A stretch of DNA of 64,000 bases from Nocardioides sp. NBC_00368 (lineage in GTDB: Bacteria > Actinomycetota > Actinomycetes > Propionibacteriales > Nocardioidaceae), in NCBI RefSeq assembly GCF_036090055.1, contig NZ_CP107970.1, forward strand, positions 5,043,001 through 5,107,000, written 5' to 3'. Both the position numbers and the translations under genes were made by a program. The notes below the pieces were generated by a model that worked only from the letters and a program-made list of their open reading frames with translations, was not told the DNA's origin and did no database searches. Positions 8,368-17,158 of this stretch are shown here, one piece after another (the stretch's first letter is position 1; each line of letters starts with the position of its first letter).

Positions 8368-9174
8368 TCAGCTCGACCGCTCCATGGTCCGTACGCCGAC
8401 CAGGACTCCCACGACCGCGACGGCCGCGCCCGCGACGAAGCCGCTGGCGACGACATCGACGGGGAACTCACCGGCGAAGAGCGCCCGCTCCGCCTCCACG
8501 ACGTACGTCATCGGGTTGATGTCGCTGAGGAACTTCAGCCAGCCGGGTGCGCCGTCGAGCGGGAGGAGGACGCCGGAGAGGAGCAGCAGCGGGAAGATCA
8601 GCATCTGCTGCACCGTCCAGAAGATCCAGTCCTGCTCCTTGGCGGCGGTGGCCAGGGCGAAGCTGAACGCGCCCAGCCCGATCGCGAAGAGCGAGACGAT
8701 GACGGCGCCGACCAGGACCCCGCCGAGGTGGAGGTCGAAGCTGAACGGGGTGACCACGGCGAGGATGACCGCCGCCTGGAACAGCACCGGTACGACCTCC
8801 TTCAGGGCCCGTCCGACCAGCAGGGACGGCCGGGAGAGGGGTGAGACCAGGAGCCGCTCGTGGGAGCCGGAGCGGATCTCCGCGGTCAGGTCGGCGCCGG
8901 TCATCGATGCGCCCATGAGTGCGGTCATCACGACGATGCCCGGCACGAACCACTGCAACGCGCTGCCGTTCTCGACGGCGGGCAGAAGCGGTGCGAAGAG
9001 GCCCAGGAAGACCAGCGGCTGCACCATCGCGAAGAGCATGGAGGCGGGCTGGCGCAGCTTGGGCGTGAGCTCGCGGAGCAGGACGGTCCAGGTGTCGGTG
9101 AGGAACCCGGTCGGCCTGCTCAGCGGCTCGGTCGTCCGACGGACCTGGGTGGCGGGAATGGTGAGGGTGGTCAT
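8368..9174 (-). CDS. ABC-2 type exporter permease (DrrB-like)
   Basis: 268-residue permease with six predicted helices of the ABC-2/DrrB family; the WTVLLRELTPKLRQP N-terminus, the AEIRSGSHERLLVSPLSRPSL-like cytoplasmic block and the LLLSGVLLPLDGAPGWL segment are characteristic. It overlaps the ATPase gene by 4 bp (ATGA at 9171-9174), which signals translational coupling, and the two make a DrrAB-type drug or lipid exporter. The MFS gene follows 56 bp later on the same strand. Confidence 0.92.
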   Translation of the reverse strand: MTTLTIPATQVRRTTEPLSRPTGFLTDTWTVLLRELTPKLRQPASMLFAMVQPLVFLGLFAPLLPAVENGSALQWFVPGIVVMTALMGASMTGADLTAEIRSGSHERLLVSPLSRPSLLVGRALKEVVPVLFQAAVILAVVTPFSFDLHLGGVLVGAVIVSLFAIGLGAFSFALATAAKEQDWIFWTVQQMLIFPLLLLSGVLLPLDGAPGWLKFLSDINPMTYVVEAERALFAGEFPVDVVASGFVAGAAVAVVGVLVGVRTMERSS

Positions 9175-10202
9175 GCTGCTGCTCCTTCGGTCTGGGTGGT
9201 GGAGTCGGCCGACTCGCGCAGGCTGCGGCCGGTGAGGTCGAGGAAGACGTCGTCGAGGGTGGGGCTGTGGACCTCCATCCGGATCGCCGGCGTGCCGTGA
9301 GCGGCCAGGTCGATCGCCATCGCCGGGGCGTTGTCGGCACCGCGCGGGGTGCGGATCGAGACCTGCGTTCCGGTGCGCTCGACGAGCGTCGGGCCGGTCA
9401 GCAACGACTCGGCGCGGGCCGCGCCGGCGGTGGCGTCGGCCTCGCTGCCGAAGCCGAGGAGAACCAGATCGCCGAGCCGCTCCTTGAGCCGGGTGGCCGT
9501 GTCGTCGGCGATCACCACGCCGTGGTCGACGACGATGACCCGGCCGGCGAGCGCGTCCGCCTCCTCCAGGTAGTGGGTGGTGAGGACGATCGTGGTGCCG
9601 TCCTCGTGGAGCCGGCGGATCTGCTCCTGCAGGTTGGCGCGGTTCTGCGGGTCGAGCCCGGTCGACGGCTCGTCGAGGAACAGCACCTCGGGGTGGTTGA
9701 GCAGCCCGATCGCGATGTCGAGACGCCGCCGCTGGCCACCGCTGAGCGTCTGGACCGGGCGGTCGGCGTACTCCTGGAGGTCGAAGGCGGAGAGCAGCTC
9801 GTCGATGCGCGCCTTCGCGGCGGTCCGCGGGATGCCGTGGGCGCGGGCCTGGGACATCAGCTCGTCGCGACCGCGCTGGACGAAGGCCGCGGCGTTGCCC
9901 TGGCCGACGTAGCCGATCGAGCGCCGGACCGCCGCGCGCGAGCGTACGACGTCGTGTCCGGCGACCTCGGCGGTGCCGGAGGTGGGCGGGATGAGAGTGG
10001 TCAGCATCCGCAGGGTGGTCGACTTGCCGGCTCCGTTCGGGCCGAGGAAGGCGACGAGCTCGCCTTGGTGGATCTCGAGGTCGAGCCCGCGTACGGCCTC
10101 GACGGTCTTCTTTCCGCGGGTGAAGTGCCTGGTCAGAGCCTCGGTGCGGATCACCGGCCGCTGGTTGGTGTGGTTCGTCATGACTCCAGCATCTGAGGTC
10201 AT
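9171..10202 (-). CDS. ABC exporter ATP-binding protein (DrrA-like)
   Basis: 343-residue ATPase that powers the downstream permease. Walker A is GPNGAGKST near residue 55, the signature is LSGGQRRRLDIA, Walker B is VLFLDEPSTGLD with the H-loop in LTTHYLEEADAL. A C-terminal domain of about 100 residues typical of DrrA/DUF4162-like subunits follows. Start is uncertain: ATG at 10202 or the internal ATG at 10181 (MTNHTNQRP), which has GGAG only 2 nt away. The opposite-strand WYL regulator lies about 200 bp upstream and could control it. Confidence 0.94.
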   Translation of the reverse strand: MTSDAGVMTNHTNQRPVIRTEALTRHFTRGKKTVEAVRGLDLEIHQGELVAFLGPNGAGKSTTLRMLTTLIPPTSGTAEVAGHDVVRSRAAVRRSIGYVGQGNAAAFVQRGRDELMSQARAHGIPRTAAKARIDELLSAFDLQEYADRPVQTLSGGQRRRLDIAIGLLNHPEVLFLDEPSTGLDPQNRANLQEQIRRLHEDGTTIVLTTHYLEEADALAGRVIVVDHGVVIADDTATRLKERLGDLVLLGFGSEADATAGAARAESLLTGPTLVERTGTQVSIRTPRGADNAPAMAIDLAAHGTPAIRMEVHSPTLDDVFLDLTGRSLRESADSTTQTEGAAA

Positions 10203-10287
10203 CCGGCCAGTTTCTGTCCGCTTTTGAAAATTCTTTGCGAGATCCGGTTTAGAAGTCCGGTGAGTGGGTAAGAGGGAGGTAGCGCGA

Positions 10288-10324
10288 CGACGGTCGGCTC
10301 GAGGAGGGGGCGAGCCGACCGTCG
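10288..10324. other. Perfect 14-bp hairpin between divergent genes
   Basis: CGACGGTCGGCTCG (10288-10301) is followed after a 9-nt loop (AGGAGGGGG) by its exact reverse complement (10311-10324). It lies upstream of both neighbouring genes, not at a gene end, so a simple 3' terminator does not explain it. It may be a leader attenuator of the ABC or WYL mRNA, an operator, or part of a small RNA. Confidence 0.6.
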
Positions 10325-10397
10325 CGCGATCTCGGGCCGGCTCGTTCCTTGGGAATCAGGTCATGAGCTGGCCGCAATGGCGTCTATCGTCGAGATC

Positions 10398-11354
10398 ATG
10401 AGCACGAGCGCCCGGATGCTGCAGCTGTTGTCGCTGCTGCAGACCCACCGTTTCTGGCCCGGCACGGAGCTGTCCGTACGCCTCGAGGTCAGCGAGCGTA
10501 CGCTGCGTCGCGACATCGAGCGGCTGCGCGATCTCGGCTACGACGTCGATGCCACCCGTGGGGTGGCCGGCGGCTACCAGCTCCGGGCCGGCAACGCGCT
10601 GCCGCCGTTGCTGCTCGACGACGAGGAGGCGGTCGCGATCGCGGTCGGGCTGCGCACCGCGGCGGCCGGCCTGGTCGCCGGGATGGGCGACACCTCCGCC
10701 CAGGCGCTGGGTAAGGTCGTCGCACTGATGCCGCCCCGCCTGCGCCGGCGGATGGACGCGGTCACCTCGCAGACCGACTCGCTCCCCTGGGGAGGCCGGG
10801 TGCCGCTGGACGCCGGTGTGCTCGGTGTCCTGGCGCAGGCCTGCCGTGACGACGAGGCGCTCTCCTTCACCTACCGGGCGCCCGAGTCGGAGCCGACCCA
10901 GCGCCGCGTCGAGCCGCACCGGCTGGTCACCATCGGCAACCGCTGGTACCTCCTCGCCTACGACCGCGTCCGCCATGACTGGCGTTCGTTCCGCGTCGAC
11001 CGGATCAGCGACCCGACGACCACCGGTCAGACGTTCCGTCCACGGGAGATCCCCGGCGGCGATGCGGCGACCTACGTGCAGGCGGGGATCCGGTCCCGCC
11101 CCGCGGCCCATGACATCTGCATCCACTTCCGGGTCGAGCCCGACCTGGTCTCGCGGCGGGTGGGACGCTGGGGCCAGGTCGAGGCCGCCGAGGGCGGCTG
11201 CCGGCTGCGGATGCAGGCCGACGACCTGGGCTGGCCGATGATGATCCTCGCCGGGGTCGAGGCCGAGTTCACGGTCGAGCAGCCGGCCGAGCTGGCCGAG
11301 CTGGTCAAGCAGGCGGGGGAGCGGTTCGTCCGTTCAGCTGCCGGAGCGCGCTAG
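10398..11354 (+). CDS. HTH-WYL domain transcriptional regulator
   Basis: 318-residue regulator of the YafY/PafBC-like group. An N-terminal HTH_11 domain (ARMLQLLSLLQ, then VSERTLRRDIERLRDLGYDV, residues about 5-55) precedes a WYL domain (about 135-215; the fold's VEPHRLVTIGNRWYLLAYD segment) and a WCX-like C-terminal domain. I prefer the ATG at 10398: it gives the usual MSTSARML N-terminus and lies 7 nt after a TATCGT box, consistent with leaderless expression; ATG 10377 is the alternative. Its stop lies 21 bp inside the convergent GNAT gene. WYL proteins sense nucleic-acid or small ligands; the divergent drrAB-like exporter is a plausible target. Confidence 0.92.
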   Translation: MSTSARMLQLLSLLQTHRFWPGTELSVRLEVSERTLRRDIERLRDLGYDVDATRGVAGGYQLRAGNALPPLLLDDEEAVAIAVGLRTAAAGLVAGMGDTSAQALGKVVALMPPRLRRRMDAVTSQTDSLPWGGRVPLDAGVLGVLAQACRDDEALSFTYRAPESEPTQRRVEPHRLVTIGNRWYLLAYDRVRHDWRSFRVDRISDPTTTGQTFRPREIPGGDAATYVQAGIRSRPAAHDICIHFRVEPDLVSRRVGRWGQVEAAEGGCRLRMQADDLGWPMMILAGVEAEFTVEQPAELAELVKQAGERFVRSAAGAR

Positions 11355-11885
11355 CCACTCCTCGCGCAGCAGCCCGTAGACCACCAGGTCCCGACGCTCG
11401 CCCGGGTAGGCCTGCGCGCCGCGCATGGTGCCCTCGTGGGTGAACCCCAGTCGCTCGGCGACCGCACGGCTGCGCTTGTTGTGGACCGAGGTGTCGATGA
11501 TCGCCCGGGCGATGTCGTACTCGTCGAAGAGCGTGTCGAGCAGCGCCGAGACGGCGCGGGTGACGAGGCCACGGCCTTCGTAGGCCTCGCCCAGCCAGTA
11601 GCCGATCGTGGCCGACTTCTCGTAGAGGTTGATCCGCGCGGTCGTGGCACCGGCCACCTGACCGTCCTGGCGGATCACGCACGGGATCGCCTCGCCCTTG
11701 ACCCACTGGGTGAGCAGATAGGTGCCGAAGCTTGAGATGCTGATCATGGACTGATCGGCATGTGCCCACGGCTCCCACTCGCGCAGGTGGTCCAGGTTGG
11801 CGTTGATGAGCTGGTGGACGGCGAAGTCGGTCGATCGGTCGCGCAGGACCATCTCCGCGCCGTTCCCGAGGTCGATGCTGAACAA
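11334..11885 (-). CDS. RimJ/RimL-type GNAT N-acetyltransferase
   Basis: 183-residue acetyltransferase using acetyl-CoA to modify an amino group, possibly a protein N-terminus as in the RimJ/RimL group. The fold's features are visible: VIRQDGQVAGATTARIN (strand 3-4), YWLGEAYEGRGLVTRAVSALL (the acetyl-CoA pyrophosphate loop, here EGRGLVT), and HNKRSRAVAERLGFTHEG (the N-S-x-x-x-A-x-x-x-G-F-like segment). The start is a TTG at 11885 with AGGAG 5 nt upstream, much better than the longer reading frame. A GNAT gene also stands near purL in mycobacteria, so it may belong to that conserved neighbourhood. Confidence 0.9.
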   Translation of the reverse strand: MFSIDLGNGAEMVLRDRSTDFAVHQLINANLDHLREWEPWAHADQSMISISSFGTYLLTQWVKGEAIPCVIRQDGQVAGATTARINLYEKSATIGYWLGEAYEGRGLVTRAVSALLDTLFDEYDIARAIIDTSVHNKRSRAVAERLGFTHEGTMRGAQAYPGERRDLVVYGLLREEWLARSGS

Positions 11886-11919
11886 CTGTGCTCCTACTGG
11901 CCGGTCCGAAGTCTGGATC

Positions 11920-12684
11920 CTAGCCGTCCTGCAACGCATCCAGGAGCAGCGTTCCGTAGGCACGCATCTGCCCCAGCACCGGGACGACATCGCCCTCGAA
12001 ACGGCAGATGACCGCGTACGCCGCCTGCCGCTCACCCACGTCGAGCAGCCCGACCTCGGCGCGGACGCCGTCGTCGCTGCCGGTCTTGCTCCACACCTGG
12101 AGGCCGTCTGCCAGATCGGAACGGAGAGGTTCGGTGTGGGCCAGTGGGTCCAGGCCGAAGGCCGAGGAGACCATCGACAGGTCGACGGATGGTGCCAGCC
12201 AGGACAGGACGGTGGGGTGCGGCGTACGGAAGTAGGAGACCCAGTCGGCGGCGCAGCCGATGGAGAGCATCGGCGGATGATCCGGCGTCCGTACGTCCCG
12301 GACCCAGTCGTTCAGCATCGACCCGCCCGGGGCGAGCCGCGAGGCGACGGCCTGTACCCGGGCGAGACCGACATGGTCGAGGAGCACGTTGGTGGCCAGG
12401 TTGTCCGAGACCGCTCCGACCAGCCGGGCGCAGTCGCTCAGTGTCAGCGCGGGAGCGTCGAGGTGCTGCCACAGCCCGCTGTCGGCCACGGGAACCGTGC
12501 CGTCCTTCCGCAGCATCAGCTGCCCGAGGGACGGGTCCTCGTCGAGCAGCTCGGCGAGATGATGCAGCAGGAAGATCTTGCCCACGCTGGCGGTCGGCAG
12601 CAGCCGGTCCGGCTCGGACTCGACGAGGGTCTTGCCGGAGCCGGTGTCGACCGCGAGGATCGACCAGTCCATCCGTGAACTCAT
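11920..12684 (-). CDS. Class A beta-lactamase-like serine hydrolase without signal peptide
   Basis: 254 residues. Penicillin-recognising enzyme motifs are all present: SVGK at 33-36 (SxxK), SDN at 93-95, and KTG at 200-202 (SKTGSDDG). Yet the first residues (MSSRMDWSILAVD) are not a signal peptide, so the protein appears cytoplasmic, and I cannot identify the omega-loop ExxxN that deacylates the acyl-enzyme in true class A beta-lactamases. It could hydrolyse another amide or ester, or bind without turnover. A TAGTCT box ends 7 nt before the ATG with no Shine-Dalgarno. It precedes the GNAT gene on the same strand by 34 bp, so the two may be cotranscribed. Confidence 0.82.
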   Translation of the reverse strand: MSSRMDWSILAVDTGSGKTLVESEPDRLLPTASVGKIFLLHHLAELLDEDPSLGQLMLRKDGTVPVADSGLWQHLDAPALTLSDCARLVGAVSDNLATNVLLDHVGLARVQAVASRLAPGGSMLNDWVRDVRTPDHPPMLSIGCAADWVSYFRTPHPTVLSWLAPSVDLSMVSSAFGLDPLAHTEPLRSDLADGLQVWSKTGSDDGVRAEVGLLDVGERQAAYAVICRFEGDVVPVLGQMRAYGTLLLDALQDG

Positions 12685-12694
12685 GAACCTGAGA

Positions 12695-13423
12695 CTAAAC
12701 AGAAGTCGACGACTGGTCCTCGCGCAGCTCGCCCACGACCTGGATCTTCTGCCAGATCTTGCGGGAGAGGTCGACGGTCAGGCCCTCGACCGTGCTCACC
12801 GTGTCCAGGACGACGTTGTCCTGGGAGTCCTCGGCACACAGTGCGGCCGTCTTGCCGACGAGGCTGAGCAGCTCGGAGCAGTACTCGAGGTAGTGGATCA
12901 GCTGGTCGGCGTCGAGGGTGAGCTTGACGCTGGCCGAGGTCTCCTTGAACCCCGTACGCAGCCGCTCGGGGTCCTTGGTGAGCTGGTGCATGTCGATGAT
13001 GTGGGCCAGCGAGCGCAGCCGGTGCAGCAGCCTCAGCGCGCGCGACCGCAGCAGCCGCTCCGGGATCGTGTAGAGGAAGAAGATCGCGACCGCGGCGAAG
13101 ATGAGGTCGTTGACAGTGCTCTCCATCAGCGGCAGCCACTGGACGCCGGTGAGCGTCTCGTCGCCGAACGCCGTCGCGAGGGCCCAGATGATGGCGACCA
13201 ACGTCAGCGCGAGGACGGCGACGATCAGCGTACGAGAGACCGCGCGGGTCCACACCAGCCGCTGCCGGAGCCGGTCGCCCACTCCGGCGGACTCCCGGAT
13301 CAGGCCCGCCAGCTCCTCGGCGACCTTCACCAGGCCACGGTCGGGGAAGCGCGCCGCGATCCGCCCGTGCAGGGTCTCGACGGTCGTCAACACCATCGCC
13401 GACTCGAGTCTCTCCAGTCCCAC
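12695..13423 (-). CDS. Two-helix membrane protein of unknown function
   Basis: Not recognised. 242 residues with two transmembrane segments (about 65-87, LIVAVLALTLVAIIWAL; about 107-125, LIFAAVAIFFLYTIPERLL) placed between an N-terminal helical region (VETLHGRIAARFPDRGLV) and a long helical cytoplasmic C-terminus with a basic juxtamembrane stretch (RSRALRLLHRLRSL). The GTG start lies 7 nt after a TACGCT box. The stop is 10 bp from the beta-lactamase-like gene's start, so these genes could form one unit, but nothing else suggests a role. Confidence 0.75.
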   Translation of the reverse strand: MGLERLESAMVLTTVETLHGRIAARFPDRGLVKVAEELAGLIRESAGVGDRLRQRLVWTRAVSRTLIVAVLALTLVAIIWALATAFGDETLTGVQWLPLMESTVNDLIFAAVAIFFLYTIPERLLRSRALRLLHRLRSLAHIIDMHQLTKDPERLRTGFKETSASVKLTLDADQLIHYLEYCSELLSLVGKTAALCAEDSQDNVVLDTVSTVEGLTVDLSRKIWQKIQVVGELREDQSSTSV

Positions 13424-13485
13424 CTCACGGAGCGTAGTGGTCGCGCGCCGCCACCGCGGCCAACTGGCGTAGATAGGCTGTCCAG

Positions 13486-13842
13486 GTGCCAGCCCGACTC
13501 AAGCCCGCGGCAGCTGCCGACGTGGCCGACGCTCTCGGTCGCGTACGCGCCGGGGAGTCCGCCAAGGCCGATCTACGGCTCCTCACCAAGCACTTCCTCG
13601 CCGTGCTCGAGCAGCGTGCACCGGGCAGGAGCGTCGAGGTGCGGGTCCCGCCGTACGCCGCGGTGCAGTGCGTCGAAGGCGTCCGGCACACCCGGGGCAC
13701 CCCGCCGGCGGTGATCGAGACCGATGCGCTCACCTGGATCGCCCTCGCCACCGGGGTGATGACCTGGTCCGATGCCGTCGACCAGGCCCACGTGAGGGCG
13801 TCGGGAGAACGCACCGACCTGTCTCCTTATCTGCCCTTGTAA
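13486..13842 (+). CDS. Sterol carrier (SCP2)-like family protein
   Basis: 118 residues resembling the short sterol-carrier-family proteins found next to purF in mycobacteria and relatives. Visible family features are the basic RLKPAAAADVADALGRVRAG start, the VEVRVPPYAAVQCVEGVRHTRGTPPAVIETD strands (a hydrophobic ligand-binding fold), and LTWIALATGVMTWSDAV. Biochemical role unknown; genomic linkage to purine synthesis is the best clue. GTG start with a TAGGCT box 5 nt upstream and no Shine-Dalgarno. It ends 9 bp before the M20 gene. Confidence 0.82.
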   Translation: MPARLKPAAAADVADALGRVRAGESAKADLRLLTKHFLAVLEQRAPGRSVEVRVPPYAAVQCVEGVRHTRGTPPAVIETDALTWIALATGVMTWSDAVDQAHVRASGERTDLSPYLPL

Positions 13843-13851
13843 TCTCACCCT

Positions 13852-15216
13852 ATGACCCTCTCCACCGAAGACATCAAGACCCGTGTAGACGAGCTCTTCC
13901 CCGGGATCCGCAAGGACCTCGAGGACCTGGTGCGGATCGAGTCCGTGAGCGCCGATCCGGAGCGCCTGAGCGAGGTCGAGAAGAGCGCGGAGAAGACGCG
14001 TGACCTCTTCGCGGCCGAGGGCTTCGAGGTGGAGATCGTGCGCGCCTTCGACGGCGCCCCGCCGGCGATCGTCGGTGAGAAGAAGGGTCCCGAGGGCGCC
14101 CCGACGGTGCTGCTCTACGCCCACCACGACGTCCAGCCCGAGAACGACCACGCCGACTGGGACACCCCGCCGTTCGAGCCGACCGAGGTGGGCGACCGCC
14201 TCTACGGGCGCGGAGCGGCCGACGACAAGGCGGGCATCGCTGCCCACATCGGCGCCATCCGCGCCCTCGCCAGCCTCGACGAGAACGGTGAGCTCCCGGT
14301 CACCGTTCGGCTGTTCATCGAGGGCGAGGAGGAGGTCGCCTCCGCGACCCTGCCCGAGCTGCTCGGCAAGTACCAGGACAAGCTGAAGGCCGACGTCATC
14401 GTCATCGCCGACTCCGGCAACTGGGACATCGGCGTCCCTGCGCTGACCACGTCGCTGCGCGGCCTCATCCGCGTCGACGTCGAGCTCCGCACCCTGGGCC
14501 ACGCGGTCCACTCCGGCATGTGGGGCGGTCTGGCCCCCGACGCGATCATGGCTCTCGTACGCCTCCTCAACACCCTCTGGGACGAGGACGGCGCTCCCGC
14601 GGTCGAGGGGCTCGTCTCCGGTCCGGCGGCCGACGTCGACTACCCCGAGGAGCGGCTCCGTGCCGAGTCCGGGGCCATCGCCGGCCTGCAGTGGGTCGGC
14701 AAGGGCAGCGCGGTCGAGCGGATGTGGACGCAGCCGGCGATCACCATCACCGGACTGGACGCCCCCAAGGTGGACGGCGCCTCGAACACGCTGTCCCCGA
14801 GCGCGCGCGCCAAGGTCACCATCCGGATCGCGCCCGGCGACTCCGGCGAGAACGCCGTCGCCGCGCTCACCAAGCACCTGGAGAAGCACGTCCCGTGGGG
14901 CGCCGAGCTGACCACCAAGGTCGTCGACACCGGTGAGCCGATCGCCCTGGACGCGACCGGCCCGGCCTACGACGCGGCCCGCTCCGCCTTCACCGAGGCC
15001 TGGGACGGCACCGCGCCGATCGACATGGGTGTGGGCGGCTCGATCCCGTTCATCGCGGAGTTCCTCGAGGCGTTCCCGCAGGCCAGCGTGCTGGTCACGG
15101 GCGTCGAGGACCCCGACACCCGAGCCCACGGTGCCAACGAGGGCCTTCACCTCGCCGAGTTCCGCCGGGTCGTCGTCGCCGAGGCGCTGCTGCTCCAGAA
15201 GCTGGGCGCGTCCTAG
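13852..15216 (+). CDS. M20 family dipeptidase
   Basis: 454-residue cytoplasmic zinc peptidase of the M20 dipeptidase group, cleaving di- or short peptides. Metal ligands are visible in AHHDVQP (His91/92, Asp93), GRGAADDKAG (about 120-128) and EGEEEVAS (about 158-165, with the catalytic Glu); the dimerisation or lid domain follows (LRTLGHAVHSGMWGG) and a C-terminal DTRAHGANEG supplies the last ligand. A TAATCT box overlapping the previous stop codon ends 6 nt before the ATG, so the transcript may be leaderless even inside this tight pair. Its last 4 bp overlap the convergent kinase gene. Confidence 0.93.
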   Translation: MTLSTEDIKTRVDELFPGIRKDLEDLVRIESVSADPERLSEVEKSAEKTRDLFAAEGFEVEIVRAFDGAPPAIVGEKKGPEGAPTVLLYAHHDVQPENDHADWDTPPFEPTEVGDRLYGRGAADDKAGIAAHIGAIRALASLDENGELPVTVRLFIEGEEEVASATLPELLGKYQDKLKADVIVIADSGNWDIGVPALTTSLRGLIRVDVELRTLGHAVHSGMWGGLAPDAIMALVRLLNTLWDEDGAPAVEGLVSGPAADVDYPEERLRAESGAIAGLQWVGKGSAVERMWTQPAITITGLDAPKVDGASNTLSPSARAKVTIRIAPGDSGENAVAALTKHLEKHVPWGAELTTKVVDTGEPIALDATGPAYDAARSAFTEAWDGTAPIDMGVGGSIPFIAEFLEAFPQASVLVTGVEDPDTRAHGANEGLHLAEFRRVVVAEALLLQKLGAS

Positions 15217-17018
15217 GACACACCAGGCAGCGTCAGCGCCACCCGGGTGCCCTCTCCGGGGCGGGAGTCGAGCTCGACCAACCCGTGGTGGCGGCTGGTG
15301 ATCTGATCGACCAACGTCAGCCCGAGCCCAGCTCCGCGCGAACCACCGAGCGCGGAGTTGGAGCCTCGGTAGAACGGTTTGTAGACCTCGGACTGCTCCT
15401 CGTAGGCGATGCCGACACCGGCGTCGGCGACGATGATCGTGACCTCGCTGCCGGCGCTGTAGAGCATCACCTGCACCCGCGATCCGCGGTAGCTGTAGGT
15501 CAGCGCGTTCTTCACCAGGTGGAGGAAGGCGGCCCGCAGCTCGCGAGGGTCACCGACGACGTACGCAGGACCGGTCGGGGTCGTCAGGACACACTCGATG
15601 TCCTTCTGGGCGGCGTCGGGATCGAGCTCGTCGAGGACGTCGTCGAGCATCTCGGAGACCTCGATGGTGGTCTCGCCGGGAGCGTTGGCTGGGTCGCGGA
15701 TCCGGGAGAGCAGCAGCAGGTCGCTGACGATGCCCTCGATCTGGGCGCTGCGTACGGTGAGCGTCTCCACCTGCACGATCCACGGCAGGGTGTTGGGCTG
15801 CTCGGCGCTCAGCGCGTTCAGCGACGTGCCGAGCGCGTTCACCGGGATCCGGAGCTCGCGGGCGACAGCCTCGATCAGCTGGTTGCGCTCGCGGTCGGCG
15901 TCGGCGAGGTGCTGGGCGAGGTCGCGCTCCTGGGTGTAGGCGTTGGCGGTGAGCACGATGCGGCCGAAGTCGCGGCCCAGCTCCATCGCCAGCCTGCCCT
16001 CGGCGTCGGTCCAGGTGGGTCGGCCGGGGGAGCGGAGCAGGACGATGTGGCCGAGCCACTCGTGGTCGGCGCCGACCGGAACCACCAGAGCGCTCGCTGC
16101 CCCGAGGGTCTCGAAGAACCTGTCGACGACAGCGGCCTGCTCGTTCCACTCCGCGGAGTCGGTGATCCGGTCGCGGCACAGGATCGAGTAGGTGCCCTCG
16201 GCCCAGTAGCGGGACGTGTTCCTCGAGGTGAGCGCGGCCAGGCCGGGGTCGGGTTCCCAGTCGAGGCCCGGGGTCGCGTGCACGACCATCGCTCGGCGGG
16301 GGCCCTTCGTCGCCATCCAGATCCCGTCGGCGCCGAGGCCTCGGATGAGCGCGTCATGGCTGGCGTCGATCACGTCGGCGAGGCTGAGCTTGGAGCTGGC
16401 GTCGCGCAGGAACTCCTTGGCGGTCTCCAGGTTCGCGGCGCGCTCGTAGAGACGCTCGCGCTCGAGGTAGCCGAGCACGACCCGCTGGGCACGCTTCGCG
16501 AACCGGTTGAGCACTCGACGCTGGGTGAAGTCGGGTCGCCGGCCGCTGACCGGCATGTCGACGGAGAGACAGCCCTGGATGGAGCCGTCGTCACCGAGGA
16601 TCGGTGCGATCAGCATGTCGTGGGGGTGCCAGGCGTCGGCGGCGTCGATCATGTTGGTGGTGGAGACCCAGCTGCCCTCGTGAAGGTTCACCCGCTCCTG
16701 GGGGACGAAGCGCCAAGCGCCCCAGTTCTCGCCGCGGGAGAGGTTGTCTCGAAGGTCGGAGAGAGCCCACCGGGTGCCGAGGATCTCCTCGGCCGTCTCG
16801 CGCCGGCCATGGGCGTTCAGGCCGCTGATGAAGCCGTGGACGGCGACCACCTCGAGCTCGTCGCCACGGACCACGTTGATCGCGGCGATGCCGAAGCCGA
16901 GCAGCTCGCAGATGCCCTCGGCGATCATCTGGAGAGCAGGATCGACCACCGACAGCGACGTCCTGCTCGGCGTGCTCGGCGGCACGTCGAGGGCATCGAC
17001 TGACTGTGGTGGGGGCAT
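15213..17018 (-). CDS. GAF sensor kinase-like protein with Arg in place of the H-box His
   Basis: 601 residues, no transmembrane helix, so cytoplasmic. Two GAF-like sensor modules (about 25-180 and 205-365) precede a dimerisation helix pair and a HATPase domain. The H-box reads VARELRIP with Arg387 where the phosphoacceptor His belongs, codon CGC instead of CAC. The ATPase boxes look intact: HLVKNALTYS (N), DAGVGIAYEE (G1), GAGLGLTLV (G2). It is the last of three tandem paralogues, 140 bp after the second, and that gap carries two GTGTTGCA direct repeats. No response regulator is adjacent. It may act as a heterodimer partner or ATP-sensing scaffold for the family member that keeps His. Confidence 0.9.
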   Translation of the reverse strand: MPPPQSVDALDVPPSTPSRTSLSVVDPALQMIAEGICELLGFGIAAINVVRGDELEVVAVHGFISGLNAHGRRETAEEILGTRWALSDLRDNLSRGENWGAWRFVPQERVNLHEGSWVSTTNMIDAADAWHPHDMLIAPILGDDGSIQGCLSVDMPVSGRRPDFTQRRVLNRFAKRAQRVVLGYLERERLYERAANLETAKEFLRDASSKLSLADVIDASHDALIRGLGADGIWMATKGPRRAMVVHATPGLDWEPDPGLAALTSRNTSRYWAEGTYSILCRDRITDSAEWNEQAAVVDRFFETLGAASALVVPVGADHEWLGHIVLLRSPGRPTWTDAEGRLAMELGRDFGRIVLTANAYTQERDLAQHLADADRERNQLIEAVARELRIPVNALGTSLNALSAEQPNTLPWIVQVETLTVRSAQIEGIVSDLLLLSRIRDPANAPGETTIEVSEMLDDVLDELDPDAAQKDIECVLTTPTGPAYVVGDPRELRAAFLHLVKNALTYSYRGSRVQVMLYSAGSEVTIIVADAGVGIAYEEQSEVYKPFYRGSNSALGGSRGAGLGLTLVDQITSRHHGLVELDSRPGEGTRVALTLPGVS

Positions 17019-17158
17019 CCTTGCTCTCAGGTAGGTCGGTCAGGGCGGGTGTTGCAACGGCGTGGCAGTCCTGAGGACCTGGGCACCACGGAGTGTTGCA
17101 CGAAACACCCGCTCTGTGCAGGCGTAGACGGTCGTCTCGACCCAATTGTGACGTTCGG

